The notes: generated by a model from the sequence alone, not told the origin. 64,000 bases of DNA from Rhodosorus marinus (GCA_029953675.1 JAMWBK010000004.1:1364001-1428000), one strand, 5' to 3'; counted from the stretch's first letter, positions 36,334 to 47,001 are shown. A program made the numbers and translations.

Positions 36334-36855
36334 ATGGATCCGATCTTAGTGAAGAAGGGTGTGTATAGGTGTCCAGTGAAGGGATGCAGCAAGGTCTCGC
36401 AGAGGAAGCACAATGTACAGATGCACTTGAGAAGGCATACGAAGGAGAAGCCGTTTAAATGTAGTTATGAGGGATGCACGATGGCGTATGGATGGAAGTC
36501 CAGTTTGAATCAACATGAAAAGCTTCACGTGAGGGATGGAGACAAGAAGGTCGATTGCGGAATGACTTTACTCGCCCATGTGGCGGAGGAGGAGAACCTC
36601 AAGTTGCCATACAACTCGAGCACTCTGTTCAAGCTTCTTTCTAATGAGAAGGAGTCGATGAATCTTTCAGAGGTCTCTAATGAGTCGCTGGAAAAACCTG
36701 AAGATGAGGTTGAGCCGGAGTTTTACTGCGAAGTGAAGGTCTTCGGGGATGCAAAGCCCGCGAAGTTAATTAGCTGTCCCCATGATGCCTGTTGCAAACT
36801 GTTCAGCTATGAACACGACATGAAGATTCACTGCAAAGAGCATATTCAAGCCTGA
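36334..36855 (+). CDS. C2H2 zinc-finger protein, TFIIIA-like finger spacing
   Basis: A single exon gives 173 residues. Two adjacent fingers start at residue 11 with the C-x4-C spacing of TFIIIA-type fingers (YRCPVKGCSKVSQRKHNVQMH and FKCSYEGCTMAYGWKSSLNQH), joined by the canonical-like linker TKEKPF. A third finger at the C-terminus (about 147-170) has the same C-x4-C form (SCPHDACCKLFSYEHDMKIH). Between them lies an acidic, Ser/Asn-rich stretch (about 75-140) that could be an activation region. It is probably a nuclear DNA- or RNA-binding protein. It shares only the fold with the three-finger protein at 12769-13209. Confidence 0.85.
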   Translation: MDPILVKKGVYRCPVKGCSKVSQRKHNVQMHLRRHTKEKPFKCSYEGCTMAYGWKSSLNQHEKLHVRDGDKKVDCGMTLLAHVAEEENLKLPYNSSTLFKLLSNEKESMNLSEVSNESLEKPEDEVEPEFYCEVKVFGDAKPAKLISCPHDACCKLFSYEHDMKIHCKEHIQA

Positions 36856-37604
36856 TTTGGCTAAAAGGAACTGCACATATATTTAAGAAATGACGACTGG
36901 CTCGGTCTGGACAGGAATACGGGCTCTGTTTTAAGTGTGGAGGTAAACCAAACCACATTTGGCAAGTAACTGATGAATTAAATGAAAACTATTTTTTGGT
37001 CAAGCGACCCAGAGCCATGTCAAGTTAACAAACCTCAGCTGAGACCGCAACGGAACTAGCCACGTACTCTCTGTTGGGAACCGCTACCATGGAATTCCTT
37101 CATGGCAGACGATAGATTGCCGCACTACGTTCACAACGAACTGCGCTCTAGCTCAGCGTTAAGATTCGCAAAAGGACCCAGCCACCCACCCTCCGTCCAA
37201 CCACGACCATATTGAAAGAAACATAGCTTGCTGGATTGTGTTAAAGACTGAAACCCGCTCCACTAGATCAGCGCTGGTCTAGTGGAACTTGAGCTGGAAC
37301 GCAAAGGACGTTGAGTGCTAGCACTCTCTGTCAGCAACCACGACCATGTGGCAAGATGCATGCCAGACCTGGCTTGAAGCACCGCGCTAAGACTGAAAGA
37401 CGATGACCTAGGGATCAGCGCTATAGTAGTCTGGTGGATGACTTCTGTCAGGATATACTTTCTTATTTGTAGTACAAGATAATTTCTTTACAAGCTTAAC
37501 AAATGCAATATTCCGCGAAACTATGTGCGTAACAGCAAATGACCGTCTGAGCCGCGATGGCTATTTGACCACTCAAAAAGACATCGACAAAACCCAGATA
37601 ACCA
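36856..37604. other. Convergent intergenic gap with tandem repeats
   Basis: It holds the 3' ends of the C2H2 gene (+) and the secreted LamG/dehydrogenase gene (-). Its centre is a three-copy worn tandem repeat (listed next). Confidence 0.4.
37063..37440. repeat. Three worn tandem units of about 125 bp
   Basis: Copies start near 37063, 37188 and 37319. Each carries a CACTCTCTG-TxxGxAACCACGACCAT-like head, a middle with TTAAGACTGAAA or CTAAGACTGAAA, and a tail with GATCAGCGCTxxxxTAGTxTxGTGG. Identity is moderate, with indels. A self-complementary CCACTAGATCAGCGCTGGTCTAGTGG-like core makes the tail of copy two a strong hairpin. Confidence 0.65.
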
Positions 37605-40184
37605 TCAGCATTTCACGGATTTGGGAACGAACACGCTAATTCTCGCATTTCGGTATTCGGCGACGTAAATATTCCCATCATCGTCTTGAGCAATGCTGAG
37701 GGGGTTGTTCATTTCCTCTCCTCCAGTTGACTTCGTGCTCCTCCTGAGCGTCTCGTCAAAGACCACCTTGGTTCCCGCATTGTTCAGCTTGAAACGTTTG
37801 ATTTGATCTCCAACGGAGTAGTAGGCCACCAGAAGATCGCCCTTCATCGCTCCGCAGAACGCGTTGCCACGGTAGGCTATGATACCGTTCGCGGATTTGC
37901 TAAGTCCAAGGGGTAGAAGGGGTTCCTTGTACGGAAACAGTCCTTTCTCATTCCCCTGTGCTTGAGTCCCGACCGGGTAGCTCGTGATCTCAAAAGCGTA
38001 CGACCTCCGCTCGCTAGGGGGTCCGGCGAGTCGGGCGTCCACACCACGCGTAGGGTTCCCAGCATCTCTGATACACTCGTTACGTGAAGGATTGGAATGT
38101 CCATAGTACCTGCCCTTCCGCAGCTCCAACAGGACATCCGGTCGGTCCACAACAATGTACTTGCTCAGGTCATCGCTTCGTGTTATTGGCTCATTGCAGT
38201 CATCGCCAGGCTTCCAGCCTTTCGGGAGCTTGGGGTGGGTGGCTCGGCCACTCCCAACGGCGTTGTCCGTAGCATAAATTCTCCCGTTCGGATGGAAGTC
38301 GAAGTCCCAGATGTTGCGCAGTCCTGAGGCGAATACTTCGACGTCACAATTCGGCTTCGCCTTACTGGCCTTCCTTGTTTCATCAAGGTTACGCTCGGAC
38401 TGGTTTGGTGTACAGTTGCCCTTGAATCCTGCTCTCTGTACCGGTGCAATTAAGACCGCTGCCGAAAGCGGTTGCTCAGGATAGTAAAAGGCTCCGTACT
38501 GGAAGGCGGTCCCTCCTGCCCCAGTGTTCCCACCCTGGGCAATGAGCAGGCTACCGTTCTCCATGAACTTGATTTGGTTCGTTGCGTGGGCGGAGTCCGA
38601 AGTTGGTAATCCCCAAATTACGGTCTTCGCATTTTGGAAGTTGTTACCACAGAACCTTGAGATTGATCCCGAGTTGGCTTTTCTGTCGGCATTGTACGCC
38701 TTCGAATGCGAAACCCAGATACACTTCTGCCCCTTCGCCCAGTCTGGGTCTACTGTTATGCCGAGCGATAATCTGTCCTGCAAGGGTAGATTGTACTTCT
38801 TTCTCGATATAATTCTCTTTCTCTCTGCGTTAATTTTGAACTCCAGTACTGTGGACTGGGAAGTCAATACAAGCATCGTCTCGTCCGGTGTCCATACAAG
38901 TGAAACTGGCAGCGTCACGGGCAGATGGAATAGGTCGAAGTCGATTTCGGGTTCTCCTGGCGGCTTCGTCGGAGCCGGAGTTTCTTTCACCTCCATTCGT
39001 ACCACCTCAAAGTCGTCGACGACCCATTTCGCATTCTCATTGGATTTACCGGCCGATGTTACAAAGCCGCACAATGAACGTGTCTTCGTGTCTGGATCAA
39101 TGGTTGCCTGGTCCTTACTCACGATGAGTCCTTTCACGTTGGTAGTAACCACTTTCCTAAATCCACCATTTCCGAGAGCGTAGGAAGCCACCACCGTGTT
39201 CTTCTCGAAGGCGCTGATCATGAGTTGCAGTCTCATCTTCCTGTTTCCAGGGAGGCTACCGCTCAATTTGGACTGCTCTGACATAACAATCTTCCCATTC
39301 TCTTCTTTCTCGACCAAATATCGTAGACCATTGGGCTTCGATATCAAGCAAATTTGAACGTAGTCGTCGATTGTTGCGCCCAAGAACAAGCAAAGTCTTT
39401 CGTTATCGCCGCCCAGCCCCTTTGGAACTGCAAAGTCGATCCTCACTCTTAGCTTCCTGTTCGGTAGCGGCAATCCCACAGACAAGGGATTCGCCATCAT
39501 ATTGACCGACTTCCCTCCCCATGTCCCTGCTCTACTTGTCACAACCAACGCCCCGTTCCTGACAGTCAAATGTCGCCTCTGGTAAGAATCGCCCTTGTCG
39601 GCGGGTACATACGCAGTAAACCCAGTTCCTACTCCCGTACTATCCTTTAACCCTCCAGACTTCCCGTTGAAGTTCAAGTTGAAAGGGAGATCGACCATAA
39701 TATTCTTACAGTTTAGAGTCGAAATGCTTTTGCCCGGAAACTCTGAGGGCTTCGGAGTGCACCCGCCGCTGCCACCGCCGCTTGTGGCCGAGACATCGAA
39801 CACTTTCTTTACCCTGGAGATGGCATCAGACGTACTCCCGTTCGTTGGCCATAACTCCAACTGGACCTCCACTTGGTTTAGGTTTGCTATTTCAGTGGAA
39901 AGGGTAACTCTGAAGTTCACGCCTTTGTTTGTACCAGCAGGGACAGTTAGGAACCTAAAACCCCCAATGAGGTTTCCATTGTTCGTCCTCTTGAACTTCA
40001 ACACCAGCTGCCTCTGCCTGGTCGCTGTGTACACACAAGCAAAAGTCGCCTGTCGGCTATCCTTGTCGATTGTATCCCCTTGGGATTGTGCAAAACTGGC
40101 TCGCTCATTCTGCGCACTACCAAAGGAGATCAAGAACGTGCAAACCAGCACAACTCCCAGCCCCAATTTCACACCCGCCATCAT
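37605..40184 (-). CDS. Secreted LamG/sugar-dehydrogenase propeller protein
   Basis: A single exon gives 859 residues from the Met at 40184; the frame stays open to an earlier Met (40241), but the later one starts a clean signal peptide (residues 1-24, ending FGSAQ). Domains: an unknown beta-rich domain (about 44-134), a Gly/Ser linker, a LamG-like sandwich (about 143-400) beginning PKPSEFPGKSISTLNC, and a glucose/sorbosone dehydrogenase/HHIP-type propeller (about 412-859; TNQIKFMENGSLLIAQGG, FASGLRNIWDFDFHPNG, DDCNEP, RYYGHSNPSRNEC). The LamG and propeller parts are homologous to the protein at 22747-27001 (compare NPSEFDGALISNLRC), but there are no malectin or Kelch domains. An extracellular carbohydrate-related role is inferred. 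Whether it binds PQQ or oxidises sugar cannot be told. Confidence 0.82.
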   Translation of the reverse strand: MMAGVKLGLGVVLVCTFLISFGSAQNERASFAQSQGDTIDKDSRQATFACVYTATRQRQLVLKFKRTNNGNLIGGFRFLTVPAGTNKGVNFRVTLSTEIANLNQVEVQLELWPTNGSTSDAISRVKKVFDVSATSGGGSGGCTPKPSEFPGKSISTLNCKNIMVDLPFNLNFNGKSGGLKDSTGVGTGFTAYVPADKGDSYQRRHLTVRNGALVVTSRAGTWGGKSVNMMANPLSVGLPLPNRKLRVRIDFAVPKGLGGDNERLCLFLGATIDDYVQICLISKPNGLRYLVEKEENGKIVMSEQSKLSGSLPGNRKMRLQLMISAFEKNTVVASYALGNGGFRKVVTTNVKGLIVSKDQATIDPDTKTRSLCGFVTSAGKSNENAKWVVDDFEVVRMEVKETPAPTKPPGEPEIDFDLFHLPVTLPVSLVWTPDETMLVLTSQSTVLEFKINAERKRIISRKKYNLPLQDRLSLGITVDPDWAKGQKCIWVSHSKAYNADRKANSGSISRFCGNNFQNAKTVIWGLPTSDSAHATNQIKFMENGSLLIAQGGNTGAGGTAFQYGAFYYPEQPLSAAVLIAPVQRAGFKGNCTPNQSERNLDETRKASKAKPNCDVEVFASGLRNIWDFDFHPNGRIYATDNAVGSGRATHPKLPKGWKPGDDCNEPITRSDDLSKYIVVDRPDVLLELRKGRYYGHSNPSRNECIRDAGNPTRGVDARLAGPPSERRSYAFEITSYPVGTQAQGNEKGLFPYKEPLLPLGLSKSANGIIAYRGNAFCGAMKGDLLVAYYSVGDQIKRFKLNNAGTKVVFDETLRRSTKSTGGEEMNNPLSIAQDDDGNIYVAEYRNARISVFVPKSVKC

Positions 40185-40317
40185 CCTCAAGATCTCTCCA
40201 ATCTCCCCACCCACTCTCACAGGGAGGAATTCTATTCCCACACTAATCCAAAGTAGATATCTCCAACAACCCTAGCGGATACCCTACTCCGTGAGCAAAC
40301 TTTCCCAGGCATAAAGC

Positions 40318-40327
40318 CCTTTATATA
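40318..40327 (-). promoter_or_regulatory. TATA box of the secreted LamG/dehydrogenase gene
   Basis: On the minus strand the sequence reads GTATATAAAGG, a near-consensus TATA box about 135 bp upstream of the preferred start codon. A (CT)n tract follows at about 40384-40401. Confidence 0.6.
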
Positions 40328-40383
40328 CCTGGCAATCCCACCATATTTGGCAGCTTGCGCTCTCTCCCTTTCCCCCCCCCCCT

Positions 40384-40401
40384 CCCTCTCTCTCTCTCTC
40401 T
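40384..40401. repeat. (CT)n microsatellite
   Basis: About nine CT units in a row, upstream of the TATA box of the minus-strand secreted-protein gene. GA/CT tracts are common in promoters, but no role can be shown. Confidence 0.85.
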
Positions 40402-43153
40402 AGCTGTTAAGCGTTTCACGTCTATCAATCCATGATGGCTTCTGCCTATTTGACAACGAACTTTCACAACAAAACACCGAAAAGAATTTTTTTAAAATCA
40501 CAATTCCCACTCCCCCCCCCCCCTCCCCTTCTGCCTTCCCGAAGAAGACGGCATTTGGGAAGCAAAAAAAAGAGTCGAACGTCAGTGATTCCAAAAAAGA
40601 ATGGGCCCTCCTTTTTCAAAAAAAACAGGAGAGAATAAAAGAAATTTAAAATAAAGCTCGCGACAAGATTGATCCTTCTCAGCCATAAAATCAACAAGCT
40701 CTCCATTCTCTCTGACCGCCATCCTCCCCCCCCTCAAGCATATTTCCCTAATTCTGTGGAACTGGGGTATCTATATTAAGCCTTAGATTCCCAGAGTTTG
40801 AGGTGTGTCGGACGCTAATTTGTTACAAATTTTTGTATTATTAAATATAAAAGCGTAAAACAGTTCTATATTTAGTTTCTATTCCGAAATCGGTGTTGAT
40901 CGAGAATAAACATGCTAATCCTCTCCCCCACTTCCCCTCCCCCTCTTTTGCTTTTCGGTGATGGTCCGGTCGTGAACAATTTCTTCAGGTGTTCATTGCA
41001 CAAAACCGCTGTTTGACTTTAAAAAAAATGAAGACAATATTAAGGGACAGCTGTCGACTGGCGTTTGATGGGACAAATTTTTTTTGAGCGGAAGTTGGCT
41101 TTGTAGCCAATCATTATACACGCTTTTCAAGCAAATTCTGGTAGCGATAGGAAATCGGACAGAAATACACTTGGATACCACATCTTGCAGTATTTCGTCG
41201 TAGGCCGTTGCCGAGGAGTGGACGTTGTTTGTATTATCTAAGTAAATCTGTGCGAAGGCTCTTAGGGTGGATATTGAATGATAAAATAGAAACATCAATT
41301 GGTTTAGTTTTTGACATATTCACAGATCATGACTCCCTCCACGCAGAAAGTCCTTCTTCGTGATTGCGGTATAGATAAATTTGTAAGAAAGATCTCAGGG
41401 CTACCTTTTTTATGTATCTTTCAGCTTTTGAATACATCCCGTTTCCGCCTTGTGAAACCCCCCCTATCCGTAATCGCTTTGGGTTACTGCACGTCCAGAA
41501 ACAGTCCTTTTGGTACAGTCTTATCATATCTTGTTGAACATCCCTTCATATCAAATCCCCCCCCTCCGTCAAACTTCAAGAAGTTACTCGGCAATGACCT
41601 TCAATAAAAGATCCAAAAAAACGGATTATTCTTTTAATTATTAAATAAAAGTCGAGATATATGAAATCCTTATAAACTTCGAAATCTCAACCGATGATAG
41701 AAAAACTACAAAAATCCAATTGTTTCTAACAGAAGCCGTATTCCTCCCTTATCCTCAATAATTTATCAACTTTTCTTTCTCAACGAGATTTTGTTCCCAA
41801 AGTGAACAGACCCCAACTAAGAAGCGAGTGGAAAGAGGAGGGGCACAGCCGCGAGCACAAATGTTTGTAATGAGGGTTTTATTTTCTAAAAACATTAACA
41901 GCTCCAGAAAAATGTCAATCTACCCCCTATTTTTTCAACGTGAATTGTTTTCTGATAATTTTTTTATAAAATAAGCAGATAATCCAATCAAAGTTTGGAT
42001 ATTTAGGATTTATTTTTATAGTGAAATAGAATTGCATTGTTTTTGTTTTTTGAACTTTTTAGATAGATGAGGAGATTTCTTTTCTAAATGTGTCTTTTTC
42101 GGGTTGGGATGACTTGTGAATTTGTTAATTGTTTGTCAAAGAAGGGGACACGGAGGGAGGAGTGGAAGTGCGGGAACAAGGCGATGAGGGAAGGATCTGT
42201 GTGACGGGCAGGGAGAGTTGAGAGTGAAACTTGATGATCTAAAGCATTACTGTTAGTGGTGGATGTTAAAAGATGTAATTCGCTGTGTTCGATATGAGAG
42301 AGACTGTGTGTCTGTGTGTAATTTTGAATTTTTTCGGTTTTGTTCCGAGTTTGAGTAAGAAAAAATAGTCAGCTTCCGACCGTGTTTGTTTGTTAGAAGG
42401 AACGTAGGGCTGTAGAGGAAAGTTTTGACATCCACTGCACACATCTGGAACGGATAAGTGCACTTTGCTTGCTTTTCATGGTGATACGAATAGGTTTCAC
42501 AATTCATGTTTGAATGGCGTGTGGCTCCTCCTTTTTTTGAAGAGGGTTTGATCGCTGAGTTGGTTGTGTTGGATAATTTAGGTCGCTTTGATACTATCTA
42601 TTGGGTGAGGTGTAGACTATAACGGGAGCTCCTTTAGGACTTCGTGCTCGGAAACAATTGCCACATCCGGTGCTTTAGGGCTGCATAATTTGTCCTCATG
42701 AAGGGGACATTTGCGCTACGCAATTGCCTCTCAGGGTCTCCGCGTTAAATTAGAGGCATATGTTTAACGGCTTTTTGGTCAGTTTTATCAACGAGGCTAT
42801 CTGTCAGGAGTTCCTCCATTTCAAGCAGTTTCACAAGTGAGACTCAATTTTCGGAAGAGGAGAGGGGCCTTGCGGTTACTTGCTTAATTCGCGAGAGTGA
42901 TTCCTTATTCACGTGAATTCAACCTTCGTCAACAGGTCGCTTCTTCGACCACGCTAAGAGACTAAAACGATGAAGTGGCAGCAGCCATCCGTTGTCGCCT
43001 GGCCGCCACGGAGCTCGAAACGGAAACCGCAATGAATCGTCATAGGCAGCGACTTACTTCACGAAGAAAGGTTTTTGAATCTGATGGCTTTGGACTGTCA
43101 GTTACTGCTTTGGCTGCGGCAAGACCAAAGTAGAACCCGAGAAGAAACCGTCC

Positions 43154-43822
43154 ATGAACTTCCCGCCCGCTGAGCTGAACCAGCTCTTGCCCAACTTGAG
43201 CTTTGTCAAAGACGACCAGGAACTCAGTCTGCGCGCAAGAATCTTGACACGGAAGGGACAGGGCAAACTTCAAAGTAGGTCCTCAATCCTTCGCGTTGAG
43301 TCGAAATCTTATAGGACCCCTTGCATCCTGATCAGTAGACAAAATGTTTCCTCTCTGGGTGATCAAGATCTCGCCCTCTTCAGCAAGACGCCTACCCGCG
43401 CTTCTCACAAGTTCCATCATACCCCGCCACTCATTGCCTTTCGCCAACGCCCGAGCTACCTCAGAGGGACAGAGTGTCTTCTCAGGTCCTCGTTGCTGAA
43501 CCATGAATAGAATCATCTCCCGCACATCTTCTTCTGCGTTCGAGGAATGATCAGCCTTCTCCATTACCGGCCTCGCTATCGACGTAAACCCAAAACGCCT
43601 TTAGCAAGCCAGGCTGGTGAGCACGCAATGGCAACACGTGCGCGAAGAGCAAGATCAACAACGAACAAAAAGAAAAGAACTACCAAGCCACAACAAGTAA
43701 GAGTTGCTTCGCTAAAAAGAATTCTTCCCCATGGAAGAGGAAACTACTTGTTGAGTCTGAAGGAAGGGAAGCCACTCTTGGAAAAGGAAGCCAACGAGAT
43801 CACTGCAGCCGTGGTTGAGTGA
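43154..43822 (+). CDS. Putative two-exon basic protein, unrecognised
   Basis: Tentative model: exon 43154-43274 (40 codons plus one base, NFPPAELNQLLPNLSFVKDD... region), a GTAGGT donor, an acceptor CTTTAG, then exon 43605-43822; the phases agree and give 112 residues. The second exon encodes a Lys/Arg-rich tail (ARRARSTTNKKKRTTK) and a helical, charged end (LLSLKEGKPLLEKEANEI). I know no family. If the model holds, the 330-nt intron contains the opposite-strand DUF3253 gene. In the upstream direction an in-frame CFGCGK segment suggests more 5' coding sequence. Confidence is low because only phase, composition and splice words support it. Confidence 0.28.
43283..43564 (-). CDS. DUF3253 family protein
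   Basis: An intronless frame of 93 residues covers a complete DUF3253 domain: REMILFMVQQRGPEKTLCPSEVARALA, then a W-R-x-x-M-x-x-V-R-x-A-G-R-R-L-A-E-E-G helix and ITQRGNIL...ARGPIRFRL at the end. The fold is predicted to be a small winged-helix-like domain of unknown function. The family is mainly bacterial, so transfer into an algal nucleus is possible, although its base composition does not stand out from its neighbours. It lies between an unrecognised + strand gene and STN1. Confidence 0.75.
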   Translation of the reverse strand: MEKADHSSNAEEDVREMILFMVQQRGPEKTLCPSEVARALAKGNEWRGMMELVRSAGRRLAEEGEILITQRGNILSTDQDARGPIRFRLNAKD

Positions 43823-43883
43823 CAAGCAAGAAGAAGCAACTAGGAACGCTTTCTGTGAATGAAATGGTTGTACCAGGATACCA

Positions 43884-45184
43884 ATGGATAATCAAGGAGG
43901 AGACAGCCTCCTTTGGGGTCTTGACGACCTTTTCTATTGTCACGTGAAGCTACTGGCTGAGGACGTTCATTCCCTTTTAATGCCCTGTGAAGTCCAGTCA
44001 GTCGCACTCCTTCCCCCCGAGAACCGCCCTGTCCAGTTCGTGAAGTGCACTGGTAGAGTGGTATCGATCTTTAGGTTGGGCAAGGTAAGGCGCTTGTAAA
44101 CTCCAAGAATAAAACAGACTTCGAGGGCTTCAAAGCTGAACCAGGAAATACCCTTTCCAACATCTTTCCATAGAGATTTATCATTCGTATTGACGACACT
44201 ACTGGCGTTATCGAATGTGACGTTTGGGAACAAGACGAAAGCAAGGTAAGGATTACCAAAGACAACGACGATAGGTCAGGACTAGGTCAAAAATGACCGT
44301 TAAGCGCGAGTCTCCGTCTCCTTCATAAGGTCATAGGGCGTCAACGTTTAGTCCTTGGCTGTCTTGTGGTAATCTTCGGGAGGGTAAGGTGGTACAAGTC
44401 GCAGCTTCACATCCGGTTGACTAGCTTGGAAGTTTGCAATGACCCGAACGCGGAAGTGCTTTGGTGGATTGAGACTCGTGAGCTGAGGAACAGCGTTTAC
44501 TCCAGTCCAGCTGATCTTCTTCAACATGGGCATGGTGCGGACAAGCGCAGTGGCGAATCGCAGCAGGCGGAGGTTATCTCAAGCCTTGATAAAACGGCTT
44601 TGCAGCTACTCAAGTACATACGAAGGATGGCCAGAACGGATCCGAAGGGAGCGAACTGGAACCAGATTATAGGCGATAAGGAGCTGGCTTTTGGCTGCGG
44701 TCGGTTTACAGCCGGCAGCAGCGAATTCGTCTTGAGAATGCAGGCCGCGCTTGCTCTACTTAGAATGGAAGGACTGGTGTTCTGCATGGACCAAGAGCCT
44801 CTTGTGAACGAGAACTTCTCAGCAATCTTTGATTCAGATCTGCACAGTGCAATCGTTCGCGTAATTCGCCAAAACTCACCGACGATCAACGAGAAAGACG
44901 AGGGTGAAAATGGACAGACAAAGGATGAGAACAGAATCGATGCAGACCGCAGCCTAGAGTTCAGAACCGCTCTGGAGTACTCAAGAAACCTCGTCGACGA
45001 GGAAGGAAATGCCAACCAGTATGGCGATACGAGCCAGAGTTTGATCATCGAGAAGCTCAGGGAAATGTTCAAAGGATCCAAGCTCAATATGGGACGAGTT
45101 CAGAATGCTTTGGAGTACCTACTTGAAGCTGGTGTAATATACGAGGTTAGACGTGGGTCGTATCGGTTGGTGGACAAGCGCTAA
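43884..45184 (+). CDS. STN1: CST complex subunit STN1
   Basis: STN1 works with CTC1 and TEN1 at telomeres, binding single-stranded DNA and helping polymerase alpha fill in the C-strand. Three exons, 43884-44084, 44174-44245 and 44330-45184, join in phase 0 (introns of 89 and 84 nt) and give 375 residues; human STN1 has 368. The N-terminal SLLWGLDDLFYCHVKLLAED matches the start of animal STN1. The OB-fold core follows (FVKCTGRVVSIF, then IRIDDTTGVIECDVW at the exon 2 junction, then VVIFGRVRWYKSQLHI and CNDPNAEVLWWIE). The C-terminal part holds two winged-helix units (about 165-250 and 285-375), of which the second begins LIIEKLREMFKGSKLNMG. A long acidic insert (about 255-300) lies between them. 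Confidence 0.9.
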
Positions 45185-45428
45185 AGTTGAAAACTGTCCC
45201 TCGTTCGAAGAACGCGCGAAAACCGGAGGGGTGGACGCAACTGGCGAATTCTGGACTGAACCTGGGTAGACGGTGATTCCCTAGGCCCGAGTGGATGCCC
45301 AATTGCTGTCTACAATGTCCTGCATTTCGTTCCCCTTGTGGAGGAGGAGTTTTGTAAACTTTTTCGCCTTTGTACATTCTGATTTGGGTCATAAATGTTG
45401 AAGAACCAAGGAACCAGACCAGGTACCC

Positions 45429-47001
45429 TCATTCGTCGCTGTCATCGTCGTCATATATATCGTACGCTTCATATTCCTCCACGTCTGCGCCTAGATGCTT
45501 GTCCAAGGAGGAGGACGCAGCAGCCGGACTCGTGCTGCTCGGTTCCTCAGGTGTTTCATCTGGCTTGGAGACAGGTTCCTTCGCTTGCTCGGAGGAATCC
45601 GGGCGACCTCGACCTACTGGATCTTCTGCGCTGAACTTGACCATAGGATCCTCCGTACTTCCAGCTAGCTCCTCCGCAAGTCGAGCTCTCAATCGCATCT
45701 TATCCATCATCGGCCTCCTCCTTCTCACCTTGGGAGCTTCCTCATACCCAACGGCTTTATACAATTCCTGCTTTATAGACCCGTAGACCTTCTCAAAACT
45801 CTCTCGTTCGAAGAATCCCCACTGACAAAACAACAGCAGGGAAAGAAAGACAGTCGACATTGTAAGAACTCTCTCCTGTAGCTCAAGATCACAGCTTGGC
45901 AGATCTCGGAGCTCATTAACCACGTACTCGATCACTTGATAATCTGGACCTAACATCAGCCTCTTCAACCGCTTTCTTCACAGAGGGTATGTCAACATCA
46001 CAGATCTGGAAACTTATCCTTCCTCTTCTTGCGACCGCTTCTTCTCCTAACAAGTTGAAGGTTTCGTCTCATTGAACACGACAAAACGATGAGAGAAGGA
46101 GAACTCTCTAAACTGTAGGATACTTACCAACAGCGACAAGCCGATGAGGTTTAAGAAACTTCTCACCCCATGAAGCAGCTACTTCACTCAGGGGGTGAAA
46201 CCTAAGCTCAATGGATTGATAGATCCTCGTTTCCGATGACTCTCTTGGATCATATCCGAGTCTTATCCAGACGTATCTGAAAGGTCCAGATCCCACGAAT
46301 CGATAAGCTACTGTTCTTAAAGCGGGAATCAGATCCTTATTCTCTATCGCCCCGATCTCGTGAGTTAGTCTCGATCTTGTCCACATGGGACGTTGTCCGA
46401 ACAACTCCTTTAGCCTTGTCATGCTTGATTCTGGTACGCCATCTCTATGGAAACCAGTTGTGGGGACATGTTCATCATCATAACGAGCGAAAGCGAATCC
46501 TTTTCGAACTGGATCGTCCTGAGGAGGCTTTAAGATTCCTCTAAGCGCGGTTTCCATTCTCGGCTTTTCGTATCGAGAAAGTTTTGCTGGTCTCACGGCG
46601 ACTAGATCCTCTTCGACGGGATCCAGAATTCGATTAGACAAGTCGATCTCGTTCCGAGCACCTCTATCGACGTATGTGAAGTCGCTTAGGTTGGAAAACT
46701 TGAGCGACTGGTTCACCGTCGCGAGGACCTCGCCGTTGTCGTCGGATAAAAGGTTGGAGACGACCTGAACATGGTTGGAAATAATCTCGCCGCTATGCCC
46801 ATCGCGTAGACGCAGCTTGAGGGTGCCAGAGCGTTCACTCATGATGTTTCTGAGTGCGTTCCAACCTCCCAGCGCCTTCACTGCGCCGCCGACAGCCCCA
46901 TCCTTCAGTTCGCCGGGGAATTCAACACAGAAAAGCTCGGGAAGCTTCTCCAAGCTCCGCTCAGGTGCTGCTTCCTCTTCGGTTGTTATCCGCTCATCCA
47001 T
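45429..47001 (-). CDS. GTF3C5: TFIIIC subunit 5 (GTF3C5 / yeast Tfc1-like)
   Basis: This subunit of TFIIIC helps recognise the tRNA A box for RNA polymerase III. Three exons, 47001-46128, 46046-45928 and 45821-45429, give 461 residues. Landmarks are LFCVEFPGELKDG near the N-terminus, where the triple-barrel dimerisation domain starts, then LSDFTYV, KELFGQRPMWTRSRLTHEIG and YVWIRLGYDPRE in the DNA-binding domain, FQICDVDI across the second exon, WGFFERESFEKVYGSIKQ at the start of the third, and a very acidic tail (DIYDDDDSDE) as in other members. The frame upstream of 45821 stays open into the second intron, so a naive reading would add about 50 false residues. An earlier Met (47028) is possible; I prefer Met 47001. 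It is slightly shorter than human GTF3C5 (519). Confidence 0.9.

Larger units (their letters stand above)
40185..43153. other. Intergenic region, mostly AT-rich
   Basis: After the promoter of the secreted protein comes low-complexity DNA with poly-C and poly-A runs and AT-rich sequence to about 42500. At about 42964-43090 a + strand frame without a start (containing AAAIRCRLAATELETETAMNR) has the composition of coding DNA and may be an upstream exon of the putative gene at 43154. The 101-residue minus frame at 40993-41298 is not recognised. Confidence 0.35.

Noticed and set aside
45822-45968. N-terminal extension of the last TFIIIC5 exon (open frame starting LMLGPDYQVIEYV)
   Set aside because: Joining at GTACGT (45927) and the acceptor at 45822 restores the family spacing between the CDVDI segment and WGFF; the open frame upstream is intron.
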